Shown in pieces: positions 17,198-30,230 of a stretch of 64,000 bases of DNA (position 1 is the stretch's first letter; every line of letters begins with the position of its first letter). A program made the position numbers and the translations under genes. This DNA comes from Fibrisoma limi BUZ 3 (lineage in GTDB: Bacteria; Bacteroidota; Bacteroidia; Cytophagales; Spirosomataceae). The DNA is taken from positions 1,723,501 through 1,787,500 of the forward strand of contig NZ_CAIT01000009.1 in NCBI RefSeq assembly GCF_000296815.2, read 5' to 3'. Below the pieces are notes generated by a model. The model was given only the letters and a program-made list of their open reading frames with translations, made no database searches and was not told the DNA's origin.

Positions 17198-17500
17198 TTA
17201 TGCATGTTTGTTGGTGACGAGGGGGCTGGCCAGCAGCTTAGAAATGCATTCGGCATAGATAGGATCGCCCACGGAATAAAATCTGTTACTTCCATGACGA
17301 CGACTATCTAGTAGGCCTCTATCCCGCATTTTGTTCAAATGATGCGAAACCAGGGATTGGTCCAGCTGCATCTGCTCCTGAAGTTGAGTAACGGTTAGTT
17401 CGTTTGTTTCAAGCAGCCGCAAAGTGATCTGGAACCTGATCGGATGGGCCATGGCTCTCAAGAGATAAGTCGCCTTGTCCAGGCGTTGCTGTTCGGTCAT
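17198..17500 (-). CDS. ArsR-family winged-helix regulator
   Basis: A 100-residue protein. The ArsR pattern is clear: LLRAMAHPIRFQITLRLLE, then ELTVTQLQEQMQLDQSLVSHHLNKMRDRGLL as the recognition helix, and RRHGSNRFYSV as the wing. No Cys-based metal site is evident, so it may sense something other than metals. It stands alone; the next gene to the right is divergent, so it could control itself or that receiver gene. Assignment to the family is firm and the ligand is unknown. Confidence 0.88.
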   Translation of the reverse strand: MTEQQRLDKATYLLRAMAHPIRFQITLRLLETNELTVTQLQEQMQLDQSLVSHHLNKMRDRGLLDSRRHGSNRFYSVGDPIYAECISKLLASPLVTNKHA

Positions 17501-17823
17501 AAAGAGAGAGTTTACAACAGGTTCGCTTTGTTGAAAGCAATTCGATGCATTTTGCCAATTTACAAGCCATTACACTGACAAACCAAATGACTCTATTTTG
17601 AGAAAGCCCAGCCTGCCATGACCGAGTGAGCAACAACGCCCTCACGTAAAGATATACCAATCTGTTTATCAACCGTTTCGTGCGACAGGACACAGCTGTC
17701 GATCTTCATAGCGCTTGTTTATTCACCGGGTCTCGCTTTGCCATTGAACCCGTTATATTTGTCTGTTACCGACCCTGCATCACTCGGATGCTCTTGGCTA
17801 GGTGTAACCATTCACTTCATTAC
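17501..17823. other. intergenic region between divergent genes
   Basis: About 320 bases between the ArsR gene (minus) and a receiver gene (plus). The plus-strand receiver frame is open back to 17680, but the upstream residues do not match the receiver fold. I see no further gene. Confidence 0.4.
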
Positions 17824-18222
17824 ATGCAGTCTTCAACGCTCATTTGGATTGTCGATGATGACATGGATGATCAGTATTTGCTGACAATCGCTTTGGAGCA
17901 GGTTCTTTCACCCCTTCGCATTGAATCGCTTGCTGACGGTGATGAGGTGCTGCCCCGCCTTCGGCAAGCTTCAACATTGCCGGATCTGATTTTGTTGGAC
18001 TTGAACATGACGCGCCAAGACGGGTTTCAAACTTTGGCGGAGTTACGGAGCACGCCCGCGTATCGGCATCTGCCGGTGATTATCCTCACCACCTCAAGCG
18101 CTCCCACAGATCGGGAAAAATCGCTGAGCCTGGGGGCGAACGGGTATTTGATCAAACCAGCCCGGCAAGACGAGATGATGCGGATGGCGCGGCAACTCGT
18201 GATCGATTGGCAGTTGCAGTAA
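17824..18222 (+). CDS. stand-alone response regulator (receiver only)
   Basis: A 132-residue receiver domain if started at MQSSTLIWIVDDD, where the fold begins; 48 further upstream codons are open but not homologous. Asp in LILLDLNMTRQDG, Thr/Ser in ILTTSSAP and Lys in YLIKPAR complete the active site. No output domain. Third of the four paralogous receivers in this cluster, here on the plus strand. Confidence 0.9.
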   Translation: MQSSTLIWIVDDDMDDQYLLTIALEQVLSPLRIESLADGDEVLPRLRQASTLPDLILLDLNMTRQDGFQTLAELRSTPAYRHLPVIILTTSSAPTDREKSLSLGANGYLIKPARQDEMMRMARQLVIDWQLQ

Positions 18223-18451
18223 ATAAGGTTAAATCCTTCCAGATACCGATTGAGCAAGCCAACGGCTCAAGCGCGTATCCGGAAGGATGCCAAAGAGAAA
18301 CGCTCGAAAAGCCGCAGGACAAAGATACAACCATTCAGTATAATCGCAGCGTAGAATAGATCTCCTCAACCATCTAATAAGTTTAGACTTGTAAGGTATT
18401 CTGTGGGTTGCGAGAAAGCTTATTTTCACAGCCATAAAACCGCCATGGGTT

Positions 18452-18880
18452 ATGGCTCTGCAACCTGGAAAGCTTTACGAAGTTGTTGTCGTGGATGATG
18501 ACGAGGATGAGCACATCTTGTTTAGAGAAGCGGCTCGGCAATACTCAACCCAAATCAACATCCTTTTTTTCACCAATGGCGCTACGTTTATCAGCCATCT
18601 GCAAGCCAACAATGACAGGCCAAACTTGGTTATCTTGGATGTTCATATCCCCATCCTGAATGGGTATGAGCTTCTTATGGCCCTGAAACAGGAGGAAACT
18701 ACCAAAGACATTCCAGTTGTCGTCTGGTCAGGGGTATTGCTGCCGCAGGAAATAAGCCGTTGCTACAAGCTTGGCGCGAACTCGGTCGTCGTCAAGCCGG
18801 ACACCTACCCGTTATTGGTACAAAGCGTCGGCAATCTGTGTCGGTACTGGTTCGATACGGTGGCCCTCCCGTCAATCTAA
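18452..18880 (+). CDS. stand-alone response regulator (receiver only)
   Basis: A 142-residue receiver domain with DDDEDEH near residue 15, Asp in LVILDVHIPILNGYE (about 68), Ser in VVWSGVL at the Thr position and Lys in VVVKPDT. The tail CRYWFDTVALP matches the aromatic tails of the neighbouring receivers. No output domain or kinase nearby. Fourth member of the cluster. Confidence 0.88.
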   Translation: MALQPGKLYEVVVVDDDEDEHILFREAARQYSTQINILFFTNGATFISHLQANNDRPNLVILDVHIPILNGYELLMALKQEETTKDIPVVVWSGVLLPQEISRCYKLGANSVVVKPDTYPLLVQSVGNLCRYWFDTVALPSI

Positions 18881-18904
18881 GGGCAGTAAACAATTGTGAT
18901 CACC

Positions 18905-19012
18905 ATGATCCTGCTCATAAGCTCCACTAAGCTGCTGCTGGCCTTGTTTGTCATGTGCGTGGTGGCAAGCCTCGTCATACGATTGATCCGGTATTGGCTG
19001 GATAACGATTGA
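18905..19012 (+). CDS. possible small transmembrane peptide
   Basis: A 35-residue frame starting MILLISSTKLLLALFVMC, almost wholly hydrophobic, ending in charged IRYWLDND. It starts 25 bases after the receiver gene. Short hydrophobic peptides can be real membrane proteins, but length alone gives weak support. Confidence 0.35.
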   Translation: MILLISSTKLLLALFVMCVVASLVIRLIRYWLDND

Positions 19013-19353
19013 GTGCTCACCTGACCTAGCTTATTCCAGGAGCGATTACGGGCCACAACCTAACTATCTGATCAAAGACGAGCATAAAATGCAACCCAGA
19101 ATAATAGGCGTATTTAAACGACCCAGATACACCAATTTAACCAGATTGAAAAAATTCTGATTTTTTTGAAATTTAGCATATAGTTATTCATCATGGTGAA
19201 GGGCTATTGGCAAGGCCGGACTGACCATGGAGCGATGACAAGGATAGTGATTAGCAAAGGTGTCGCCAATTCCGAGCAGCATCCAAGCTTGATAAAGTAC
19301 AGGTTTAGAAGCTGGCACAATGTCTTATTTGACAGGCATAACGGATCAATCCT
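19013..19353. other. intergenic region
   Basis: About 340 bases before the gene at 19354. It contains an AT-rich patch (about 19140-19190), a plausible promoter area. I see no gene or notable repeat. Confidence 0.4.
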
Positions 19354-19920
19354 ATGGATTTTAAATTTGATAAGTCTTATCCACCGGAGTACGCCCATCT
19401 GGAAGATTTTATCGCTAGAGCGAATCTCCAGCTCAAAAAGATGGATAGAGTCATTTACCGCGTAGCGGATATCATGAAAGAAGTACCCTTTTCATGGCAA
19501 CGGTCGGCGGAAGACATTAAAAAAAATTATAGACGAGCACGTGCACTTTCTTATCTGGAGGATAAGCGATCAGCTTATCGGCGGGAAATCTTAGAGATGG
19601 TCTCAAAAGAGATGGCCGGTGCTGACCCGAAGGTTGCTCTTTGGGTTCGTCAAAGCTGCTCATTTCAACTAGACGGATTTGATGAACGAACCAGACGGCA
19701 TCACAGCCAGCATGTCGACTTCCCTACCGAAAAGCTGTATAAGCTTTTCACAGAACTCCCGTCTATTCGAGAAGAAGAAACCATTGAGAAAGTGCCTGAG
19801 CGGCTTAAGGACGGTATAACTGAGAGCTTAGCGAAGGCGGACGAACTCATGAAAATGATGAAATATTTTAAAAAACGCCGACAAAATAATCAGCATCGGC
19901 GCGGTGGTCATCGACACTAA
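19354..19920 (+). CDS. charged helical protein of unknown function
   Basis: A 188-residue protein, mostly charged and helical (ARANLQLKKMDRVIYRVADIMKEV, KKNYRRARALSYLEDKRSAYRREIL). A histidine/arginine-rich stretch lies near residue 115 (DERTRRHHSQHVDF) and the C-terminus is very basic (YFKKRRQNNQHRRGGHRH), suggesting nucleic-acid contact. No family recognised. The next gene also ends in a Gln/His/Arg-rich tail (QQHRRGFRRQ), and both lie between the receiver cluster and the leader-distal end of the CRISPR array. Confidence 0.65.
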   Translation: MDFKFDKSYPPEYAHLEDFIARANLQLKKMDRVIYRVADIMKEVPFSWQRSAEDIKKNYRRARALSYLEDKRSAYRREILEMVSKEMAGADPKVALWVRQSCSFQLDGFDERTRRHHSQHVDFPTEKLYKLFTELPSIREEETIEKVPERLKDGITESLAKADELMKMMKYFKKRRQNNQHRRGGHRH

Positions 19921-20003
19921 TGGCTGTGAGACGCTTGGCGTCTTCTTGTACGGTTAAAACCCAGTAAGTTAGGTATTGAATTCATCATTAATTCACATTC
20001 ATT

Positions 20004-20486
20004 ATGTCATACAGTGATCTTCTCGCTCGTCAGGAAAAAGAGCTTGAACAGCTGAATCAGGAGTATTACGCGGATCAGGCAAATCTCAAAGATCTACAAA
20101 ACAAACATTACGATAAAAGCCAGTATGACGGTCAATTAGACCGGCTCAAAGTATTGCATGAGAAGAAGGTCAAAGAGTTCCAAACCCGCTTCGCCCAAGA
20201 ACAAAGAGATTATTTGGGGGAGCCCATACCACCTACCCCGATACCCGATATCTCCCAGAGCCAGGACAAGGCGGCTGATATGATCAAGGCCTATCGACAG
20301 CAACAAACATCTACCAAAACCAGCGGTCAACAAGATACGGACGGAGGCCAAGAGATCGAACATTCGCAACCTGTAAAAAGTCAGCCTATTGATGAGGCTG
20401 AAGTCAAAAAGTTAGCGCAACAAGCACGCATGAAGCGAGAGCAAAAGCATCAACAACAGCATCGGCGTGGATTCAGAAGACAGTAG
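20004..20486 (+). CDS. coiled-coil protein of unknown function
   Basis: A 160-residue protein. Residues 1-70 are a predicted coiled coil (LARQEKELEQLNQEYYADQANLKD...). A proline linker (GEPIPPTPIPDI) and a Gln/Thr-rich low-complexity segment follow, then a basic tail (MKREQKHQQQHRRGFRRQ) like that of the preceding gene. It stops 13 bases before the outermost CRISPR repeat and converges with the array, which is read from the other side. No family recognised. Confidence 0.65.
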   Translation: MSYSDLLARQEKELEQLNQEYYADQANLKDLQNKHYDKSQYDGQLDRLKVLHEKKVKEFQTRFAQEQRDYLGEPIPPTPIPDISQSQDKAADMIKAYRQQQTSTKTSGQQDTDGGQEIEHSQPVKSQPIDEAEVKKLAQQARMKREQKHQQQHRRGFRRQ

Positions 20487-20499
20487 GTCATAATTAGAG

Positions 20500-23400
20500 A
20501 TTTCAATACCCGAAGGTGCGATTAATAAGTGTCGGATTTCCTGAAGGCCATCAAAGGTCGATACTTTCAATACCCGAAGGTGCGATTGATACTTTGACTA
20601 GATGCGTCCCTAACTGCTTGACGAAGACATTTCAATACCTGAAGGTGCGATTGATACGTTGACCGCTTTGTCAAAAGCCGCCAGGCAGTCGGTCATTTCA
20701 ATACCCGAAGGTGCGATTGATACCAAAGCCGATAGCGCCGGGCGTCGGCGCTACGTATTCCTTTTCAATACCCGTAGGTGCGATTGATACCTGCGAGATC
20801 GGTAAGCGAGATCATCTCGGCTTTTGTCTTTCAATACCCGAAGGTGCGATTGATACGCCGAATAGTATTGCAGCCACCCACCCGAATTGCTCGTATTTCA
20901 ATACCCGAAGGTGCGATTGATACGGGCTGGCTGGTAGCCCACGAATCGCCCGGTAATTCCTCTTTCAATACCCGAAGGTGCGATTGATACCATCGTATGA
21001 AGTACCATAAAATCGAGGCAACCGAAATTTCAATACCCGAAGGTGCGATTGATACTAAGGCTGATTCTTGATCAGCTTGATATTGTTCAGCTCAATTTCA
21101 ATACCCGAAGGTGCGATTGATACTTACCTCAACGCGACGGCCTTCGGTCCAGATGCCAAATTTCAATACCCGAAGGTGCGATTGATACACGCGTCGATAA
21201 AGGGAGTAATGACGTGTTTAGCGTATTTCAAAACCCGAAGGTGCGATTGATACGTCAAAACCTACATGAGCGTATATACGTCTACGCATAATTTCAATAC
21301 CCGAAGGTGCGATTGATACAAAAAGCCGGAGGCAACAGAGGACTAAACAGTCCCTAATTTCAATACCCGAAGGTGCGATTGATACTACGATGCATTGCGA
21401 GAGCAGTTTAATGAGATTCGCATTTCAATACCCGAAGGTGCGATTGATACGGACTTGTGGATGAAGGCCGGTTTTATTATTTCATCATTTCAATACCCGA
21501 AGGTGCGATTGATACCGGGCGGTTCGCTGGATCGCTTTGCTTCAGGATGCGAAATTTCAATACCCGAAGGTGCGATTGATACTAGGCCATGCGAGGGTTG
21601 ATGTGCAGGCGTTTGTCACATTTCAATACCCGAAGGTGCGATTGATACCTTCAGCGCCCACGCTGGCGGCTCTTGTCGTCTCCGTCATTTCAATACCCGA
21701 AGGTGCGATTGATACTCAACATAACAGTAATCTTCTGCTTCTAGATCATAACATTTCAATACCCGAAGGTGCGATTGATACTCTGGGAATGGGAGAAAAT
21801 CCCTCGCCTTTTAGGCGAATTTCAATACCCGAAGGTGCGATTGATACTCCATCGAAATCGGGGTTAATGGTTGGCGTAGGCCAGATTTCAATACCCGAAG
21901 GTGCGATTGATACTTTGTTTGGCTGATTCCTTGATTTTCTTCTCGCTTTCTTATTTCAATACCCGAAGGTGCGATTGATACTGGCGGTTAGTTACCCGAG
22001 TTCAGTTGCAGCGAGTCTGATTTCAATACCCGAAGGTGCGATTGATACACCAACGCCCGGGGGGATGCCCGCTACACGTCACTCACATTTCAATACCCGA
22101 AGGTGCGATTGATACCAGGCCCTTACGCGGTTTTTCAAACGCGACTCGACGAATTTCAATACCCGAAGGTGCGATTGATACTCCAGGGCCGCATCAGCCG
22201 CGTATAGTTCAATCTTATTTCAATACCCGAAGGTGCGATTGATACACAGATGCGCCTTTCGGATCAACTTCAGAATCTTCATTTCAATACCCGAAGGTGC
22301 GATTGATACAATCCTACCAACTCGAAAGTCTGGCTACTAAGCAAATTTCAATACCCGAAGGTGCGATTGATACCTCAGGCGGGCTATGAACAAGTAGAAA
22401 ACGATATTATTTCAATACCCGAAGGTGCGATTGATACAAAACGGTTTACCTCCGCGCCAAACAGATTACAACATTTCAATACCCGAAGGTGCGATTGATA
22501 CCCGCGTAGAACCGTCTGATCACCACCAATGCCGCCTGAATTTCAATACCCGAAGGTGCGATTGATACAAGCGTTTCAGAAGTGGCAAGAGTTGATTGAC
22601 GTGTAATTTCAATACCCGAAGGTGCGATTGATACCGCTACGTTGATAGCCGATAGCTCAGACAAATAACGCATTTCAATACCCGAAGGTGCGATTGATAC
22701 CTGGTGTCTCGTCCTCGCTCGTTTCGTAGCTGTATTATTTCAATACCCGAAGGTGCGATTGATACGTCCGCGAGCCGCGTTCGCAAGCGGGCCAAATTCG
22801 ATTTCAATACCCGAAGGTGCGATTGATACGCTGTTGCTGATCGTGAGGTAGCCCGCACTGGATAATTTCAATACCCGAAGGTGCGATTGATACAAGCGAG
22901 GATCAGAGCATGACTCAAGAATATACCCCATTTCAATACCCGAAGGTGCGATTGATACAGGCGGCCACGGGTATCGGCGCGACCGAATTGATTTGGAATT
23001 TCAATACCCGAAGGTGCGATTGATACCTTCGGCTGATCCAGCTGAAAACCGAATCGTTAAAAATTTCAATACCCGAAGGTGCGATTGATACCCGATCCCC
23101 CCGCCGGAAGTACCCACGAACGTAAATTTCAATACCCGAAGGTGCGATTGATACGATTGGCCGATAAACCACAACTCAGGAAGCGGGCAAAATTTCAATA
23201 CCCGAAGGTGCGATTGATACGGTTCCTGTAAGGCCCGGTTGTTAATGACAAATTCGATTTCAATACCCGAAGGTGCGATTGATACGGCCCAATAGCTACT
23301 ACTGGAACGGGGGCGTGTCCAATTTCAATACCCGAAGGTGCGATTGATACGCTGGCTGACGGTACGCTGATTGTGCTCTATAACGTCCATTTCAATACCC

Positions 23401-26400
23401 GAAGGTGCGATTGATACATGTCGGTAGACGACTCCTGACCATCCAGAACGCAGATAATTTCAATACCCGAAGGTGCGATTGATACGACAAATCTTCCGCC
23501 CCTTCGCGGCTCAGCAGATCAAATTTCAATACCCGAAGGTGCGATTGATACCCAAAGCTCACCAAATACGACTAAACCAACAGCCCCATTTCAATACCCG
23601 AAGGTGCGATTGATACTGCCGACGTGGTCCAGCTCACACCAGTCCGGATTCAGGATTTCAATACCCGAAGGTGCGATTGATACAGGCTCATGTACGGATG
23701 CGAGGCCGTGTAAAAGACATTTCAATACCCGAAGGTGCGATTGATACGAGGTGATGGCCATCAACCGTGGTGGCCAGGAATACTAATTTCAATACCCGAA
23801 GGTGCGATTGATACCTCCCTCCTTCGATTTACGCAGCCAGATACCCAGATTTCAATACCCGAAGGTGCGATTGATACATGGTGTTCGCCGTAGAAGAAAT
23901 CAGCAAAAAACTGCATTTCAATACCCGAAGGTGCGATTGATACATAGGTTCCGGCATTTTATCGGATAGGTAAATATTAATTTCAATACCCGAAGGTGCG
24001 ATTGATACCAATCGGCTGGTAAGAATGCCGGAGGCATTGCCCCATTTCAATACCCGAAGGTGCGATTGATACTTGTCTTTTCAATCGCCAGCAAGGCCGT
24101 AGACGCTGATTTCAATACCCGAAGGTGCGATTGATACTGAGATTCAGCAGGACGGATTCGGCATCAGATTCGACTATTTCAATACCCGAAGGTGCGATTG
24201 ATACACTTTCCAATTGACTTCGAACTACACGTCAGTACCGAATTTCAATACCCGAAGGTGCGATTGATACGGTCACCTACACCACGGGCGTGTATTCCGT
24301 CTATCATTTCAATACCCGAAGGTGCGATTGATACGTTACGCCCGGCCAGCCCTACAGCTTCAAACTGCCATATTTCAATACCCGAAGGTGCGATTGATAC
24401 CTTTTTCTTCTTATCGATATTGTCAGCGTGTCGTAGATTTCAATACCCGAAGGTGCGATTGATACTTCTGCTGAATCGTGAGTCCGGATTGTTCTTCGCA
24501 ATTTCAATACCCGAAGGTGCGATTGATACGGGGTGTTCCCCGTAAACGTGGTGCTTAGCAGCTGATATTTCAATACCCGAAGGTGCGATTGATACGAACG
24601 CCACCGATTACCATACCATTGGCGCCGACGAAATTTCAATACCCGAAGGTGCGATTGATACACCAAAAGGTTGACGCGGTGGCGCTGGTCAAGGAAAATT
24701 TCAATACCCGAAGGTGCGATTGATACCCGGCTTCAACAAAGAGTGGTTCTGCTACAAATACATTTCAATACCCGAAGGTGCGATTGATACCTCTTGCCGG
24801 TATCGCATTAGAAAAGGAGGTAGACATTTCAATACCCGAAGGTGCGATTGATACCTTGTGTGTGGAGTGCCTGAAGCGAGATATACTAAATTTCAATACC
24901 CGAAGGTGCGATTGATACGCCCGGGGTTTTTACCGGGCCTATACTGACCTGCGCATTTCAATACCCGAAGGTGCGATTGATACAAAGAGGGTTTTACTAG
25001 CTCCCAATTTCAAGCCATATTTCAATACCCGAAGGTGCGATTGATACCCGGGTCACCGGTTCTGCTGAAGCGCGTAACTGGGTGATTTCAATACCCGAAG
25101 GTGCGATTGATACATAAAGGGCGTGATGTACCTGGTCTGCAAGAAAACATTTCAATACCCGAAGGTGCGATTGATACGGTTTACGTAGCAGCCGCCTTTC
25201 GTGCCTTTCCCTCATTTCAATACCCGAAGGTGCGATTGATACATGTTGACTCGGATTTTTTGGAGCTCGACTCGGATTTATTTCAATACCCGAAGGTGCG
25301 ATTGATACGCCGCTCGAGCGACGTTTATCCGGGCGTTTTCCTACTCATTTCAATACCCGAAGGTGCGATTGATACAATCAGAATCGCGCATCACCAATTC
25401 GGCCGTATCTCCATTTCAATACCCGAAGGTGCGATTGATACTGCTGACTGTAAATTTCACCGTCGGTCGACCAGAAATTTCAATACCCGAAGGTGCGATT
25501 GATACATTCATGCCACCGCAAAGATGCCAGACTGGTGTAAGATTTCAATACCCGAAGGTGCGATTGATACGTACCGGTAGACGGTACGGTAGAGGTCCGG
25601 TTGATTCCATTTCAATACCCGAAGGTGCGATTGATACCTGGCGGGCGGACGATAAATCCCGGGGCGGCTGGAATGATTTCAATACCCGAAGGTGCGATTG
25701 ATACTAATGCCTGTTAGCGGGAATTAGCCCACACCTCTACAGATTTCAATACCCGAAGGTGCGATTGATACCCCCCCGTGCTCAGCTTACCGGGCTTCTG
25801 CCGGTTCACATTTCAATACCCGAAGGTGCGATTGATACGTTGGCCTGCAACCGCTCCACCTTGCGCCGTTTAAATTTCAATACCCGAAGGTGCGATTGAT
25901 ACTCCGTCAGCGTCGCCGTCGCCTGCATGAGCCGCTTGATTTCAATACCCGAAGGTGCGATTGATACCCCTTCACCGCAGGATCTTCCATCAGGATTCGA
26001 AAATTTCAATACCCGAAGGTGCGATTGATACCCGGACCCGGGGGCAGACCCGCCAGGTGCTCGAACTGATTTCAATACCCGAAGGTGCGATTGATACATC
26101 AGCCTAAACCAGTATAAAGCCGCGCCGGGTTTGCATTTCAATACCCGAAGGTGCGATTGATACTCATGCTTCACCGTGGCGCTGGTAGGCTTTCCCCCAT
26201 TTCAATACCCGAAGGTGCGATTGATACTCCAAAGCGGAAGGGGGCACGGTGGGCGCAGCTGTTTCATTTCAATACCCGAAGGTGCGATTGATACTTTGTC
26301 TGCGATGAGGATGTAGCCGTGCGTGAACCGTATTTCAATACCCGAAGGTGCGATTGATACCAGCTTGTGTTCCGAGTTCTCGCTGAACTGGTGGTTGATT

Positions 26401-29400
26401 TCAATACCCGAAGGTGCGATTGATACTATGGTACTTAGCCCGGGCGGAATCGCCTAGCTCATATTTCAATACCCGAAGGTGCGATTGATACAAGCAAGGG
26501 CTGAAATCGGGTAAGAAAGGATCCGATAAGATTTCAATACCCGAAGGTGCGATTGATACAATTTGTTTTTGGCTACACCTTTCAAATGATTAATTACATT
26601 TCAATACCCGAAGGTGCGATTGATACCCGAGCGTATGAACAACATCAACCAGCGCGGCCCACCAGATTTCAATACCCGAAGGTGCGATTGATACTCAATG
26701 CTCATGCTGCCGTGAATCTGCGTGGCCGAATTTCAATACCCGAAGGTGCGATTGATACCTACGCTGGTGGGAACGCAAGCTGGCCACGGCTAAAATTTCA
26801 ATACCCGAAGGTGCGATTGATACCCGCTGCCGGGTGGTCAGTTTATCGAGTGGGTTTACGGTATTTCAATACCCGAAGGTGCGATTGATACTATGAATTA
26901 GGCATTTCCCGGCAGACACTGGATAACATATTTCAATACCCGAAGGTGCGATTGATACGTCGTACCCTGGTCGACGTGGGCTTCTACTCCCAGATTTCAA
27001 TACCCGAAGGTGCGATTGATACGGTAGCCGCGATTGAGGAGCTAAACCGAATTTCGCATTTCAATACCCGAAGGTGCGATTGATACTTTCCGTCTCTGGG
27101 TGCCTACATCTTCTGTGGCGATATTTCAATACCCGAAGGTGCGATTGATACTCTCTCCGTGCAGGCGGGTCTGCTCAGATAGTTTCCATTTCAATACCCG
27201 AAGGTGCGATTGATACGCCGAGCAGATCAGGTTGCGCGAGGAGGAAGAAGCCATTTCAATACCCGAAGGTGCGATTGATACTGCCGCAATCAAAACAACC
27301 ACGCCTAGTATAACCACATTTCAATACCCGAAGGTGCGATTGATACGGGAGTAGAAGCCCACGTCCAACAGCGTACGACCAGATTTCAATACCCGAAGGT
27401 GCGATTGATACATACCGGCGAAGAATACAAGGCGTACCCGCCCCTGATTTCAATACCCGAAGGTGCGATTGATACGCTCTGATCCCGGCTTTGCGCCTGG
27501 TCATCGACAAAATTTCAATACCCGAAGGTGCGATTGATACAAACCCGCGCATGGTTACGTCCTGGCGGCTGTTTCGTATTTCAATACCCGAAGGTGCGAT
27601 TGATACATTAAAGCCTATCTGGAGCAGGCCCACCCCCTTCATTTCAATACCCGAAGGTGCGATTGATACCCGACCCACCCCCGGCCACGGTGAGCTACAA
27701 CTACCTAATTTCAATACCCGAAGGTGCGATTGATACGGCAGGTGAATACGATGCTTCAAGGCTATTACCTGATTTCAATACCCGAAGGTGCGATTGATAC
27801 GCGGATCGTTTGCGGGGAACCCGCGCCGACGGCATATTTCAATACCCGAAGGTGCGATTGATACTCCGAATAGTTCGACGGCGACGTTTTCCCGCTCAAA
27901 CATTTCAATACCCGAAGGTGCGATTGATACTTGCCGACTTAGACGACGTCAACGGCGTTACGAAGATTTCAATACCCGAAGGTGCGATTGATACGCCCGG
28001 TAAGCCCGATTGGTGGTAGTAGACCACCGCCATTTCAATACCCGAAGGTGCGATTGATACCCGAATCCGTTTAGCTGTCTGAATGTGAGAATGAATTTCA
28101 ATACCCGAAGGTGCGATTGATACTAATGACCGGCTCAAGCCCCATACCCCGACCTAAATATTTCAATACCCGAAGGTGCGATTGATACCTAGTGCAATTT
28201 GATCTAAAGCAGCTTAACTACCAATTTCAATACCCGAAGGTGCGATTGATACAGATCCGGTTCGATGGAAAAGCGAGTTTGTTAACCTATTTCAATACCC
28301 GAAGGTGCGATTGATACCCGGAGCTCATTAACGACATCTACACCAATCATAACGAATTTCAATACCCGAAGGTGCGATTGATACGGATGCCCGGCGAACC
28401 GTCGAACGTGACCCGTTCCAAATTTCAATACCCGAAGGTGCGATTGATACACAACGCCCTGTTGGCGGCAAGGCAAGTAATTGAATAATTTCAATACCCG
28501 AAGGTGCGATTGATACAGGTGCAACCCATCACAACATTACTCCACGGTGCTAATTTCAATACCCGAAGGTGCGATTGATACTAGCGGCCGGCCTGGGTAA
28601 CACTTGGGAATTGCGCCTGAATTTCAATACCCGAAGGTGCGATTGATACCGCGCAACGCTTCATAGCGTCTGAAATGCCGCCTTTTAATTTCAATACCCG
28701 AAGGTGCGATTGATACAGCCCGCGAAAAGATCGAACGCGACTTTGCCAAGCGCATTTCAATACCCGAAGGTGCGATTGATACATTGGTGGGGCGTCCCAT
28801 CAATTAGGGGTTAGCTCATTTCAATACCCGAAGGTGCGATTGATACTCAGTCAGATTCTGGCGATTGACTGGGGTACGATTGATAATTTCAATACCCGAA
28901 GGTGCGATTGATACCCCTTTACGCTTATAGTTTGGTGCCGGTATGTATTATTTCAATACCCGAAGGTGCGATTGATACCGCTTACCGACATCGCCAATAT
29001 TAAGACCTCGTAATTTCAATACCCGAAGGTGCGATTGATACTCAGTCAGCTTGGCGTTCACCCGGTCGATTAAGTCATTTCAATACCCGAAGGTGCGATT
29101 GATACCGGCTGACGAGGATAAACCAGCAGAAAATTAATTCAACATTTCAATACCCGAAGGTGCGATTGATACACGAACGGTGCCGGAGCCAACGACCTGA
29201 TAGCCCCCACATTTCAATACCCGAAGGTGCGATTGATACAAGTTTCTGGGCCGGGTTACGAAGCCCGAATCATTCACATTTCAATACCCGAAGGTGCGAT
29301 TGATACAGTTTCTCGGGGACACCAAAGCTGTTTCTGGACACCTAATTTCAATACCCGAAGGTGCGATTGATACTACCTGACAGGATGGTTAGGGCCGATA

Positions 29401-30230
29401 GGTCGCTGCTGTATTTCAATACCCGAAGGTGCGATTGATACAACCCCGAACCGGCCGCGTATAACCTCACCATTGGGGAATTTCAATACCCGAAGGTGCG
29501 ATTGATACATCATGTGCCTGTATCTGGACGAGAGTACCAACATCTATTTCAATACCCGAAGGTGCGATTGATACTGGGGCTGAATCTAACCGACCGTAAC
29601 CTGGACGCCATTATTTCAATACCCGAAGGTGCGATTGATACGCTTCCTGTCGACCAACACCTCAGCGACGCAGACCAAATTTCAATACCCGAAGGTGCGA
29701 TTGATACGAGATACTATGACCCGTAAACTTCGTTTTGATACCCAATTTCAATACCCGAAGGTGCGATTGATACGGCTGGATAGGCGGCTAAGGCTTCGAC
29801 AGAGGGCAACATTTCAATACCCGAAGGTGCGATTGATACGACTACGTATGCCCATCACCGTTCGGTTTCGTCTAATTTCAATACCCGAAGGTGCGATTGA
29901 TACCCGAACTATCAATTCGTTACGAACGCAACGCCAAAATTTCAATACCCGAAGGTGCGATTGATACCAGCCGTACGCGTTACTTTGCTCAGTTCGTCAA
30001 ACATTTCAATACCCGAAGGTGCGATTGATACTCATACGGTGCGCTGTCTGCCAACGGCCAGCCGCTACATTTCAATACCCGAAGGTGCGATTGATACTCT
30101 AAAACCCCGATGATGTGAATAACCTGGGGCTCTTTATTTCAATACCCGAAGGTGCGATTGATACAGCCCCAGGAGAGATCCAGCGTCTCGCACTTTAACC
30201 CATTTCAATACCCGAAGGTGCGATTGATAC
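20500..30230 (-). CRISPR. type I-B CRISPR array, about 149 repeats
   Basis: The 29-base repeat begins ATTTCAATACCC and ends GTGCGATTGATAC on the plus strand, with spacers of about 34-38 bases. I counted 149 repeats by hand, so about 148 spacers. The transcribed strand is minus: the reverse complement ends in ATTGAAAT, the typical 8-base crRNA 5' handle of type I, and contains an ACC-UUCG-GGU hairpin. Degenerate repeats cluster at the left (about 20500, 20564, 20629, 20763, 21226), which marks the leader-distal end. The leader and cas genes are to the right. The array shares its direction with the cas operon. Short open frames across it are repeat artefacts. Confidence 0.98.

Noticed and set aside
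20711..29964. Many open frames of 60-170 codons on both strands with repeated ISIPEGAIDT, FQYPKVRLI or YQSHLRVLK motifs
   Set aside because: They are translations of the CRISPR repeat through spacers, not genes.
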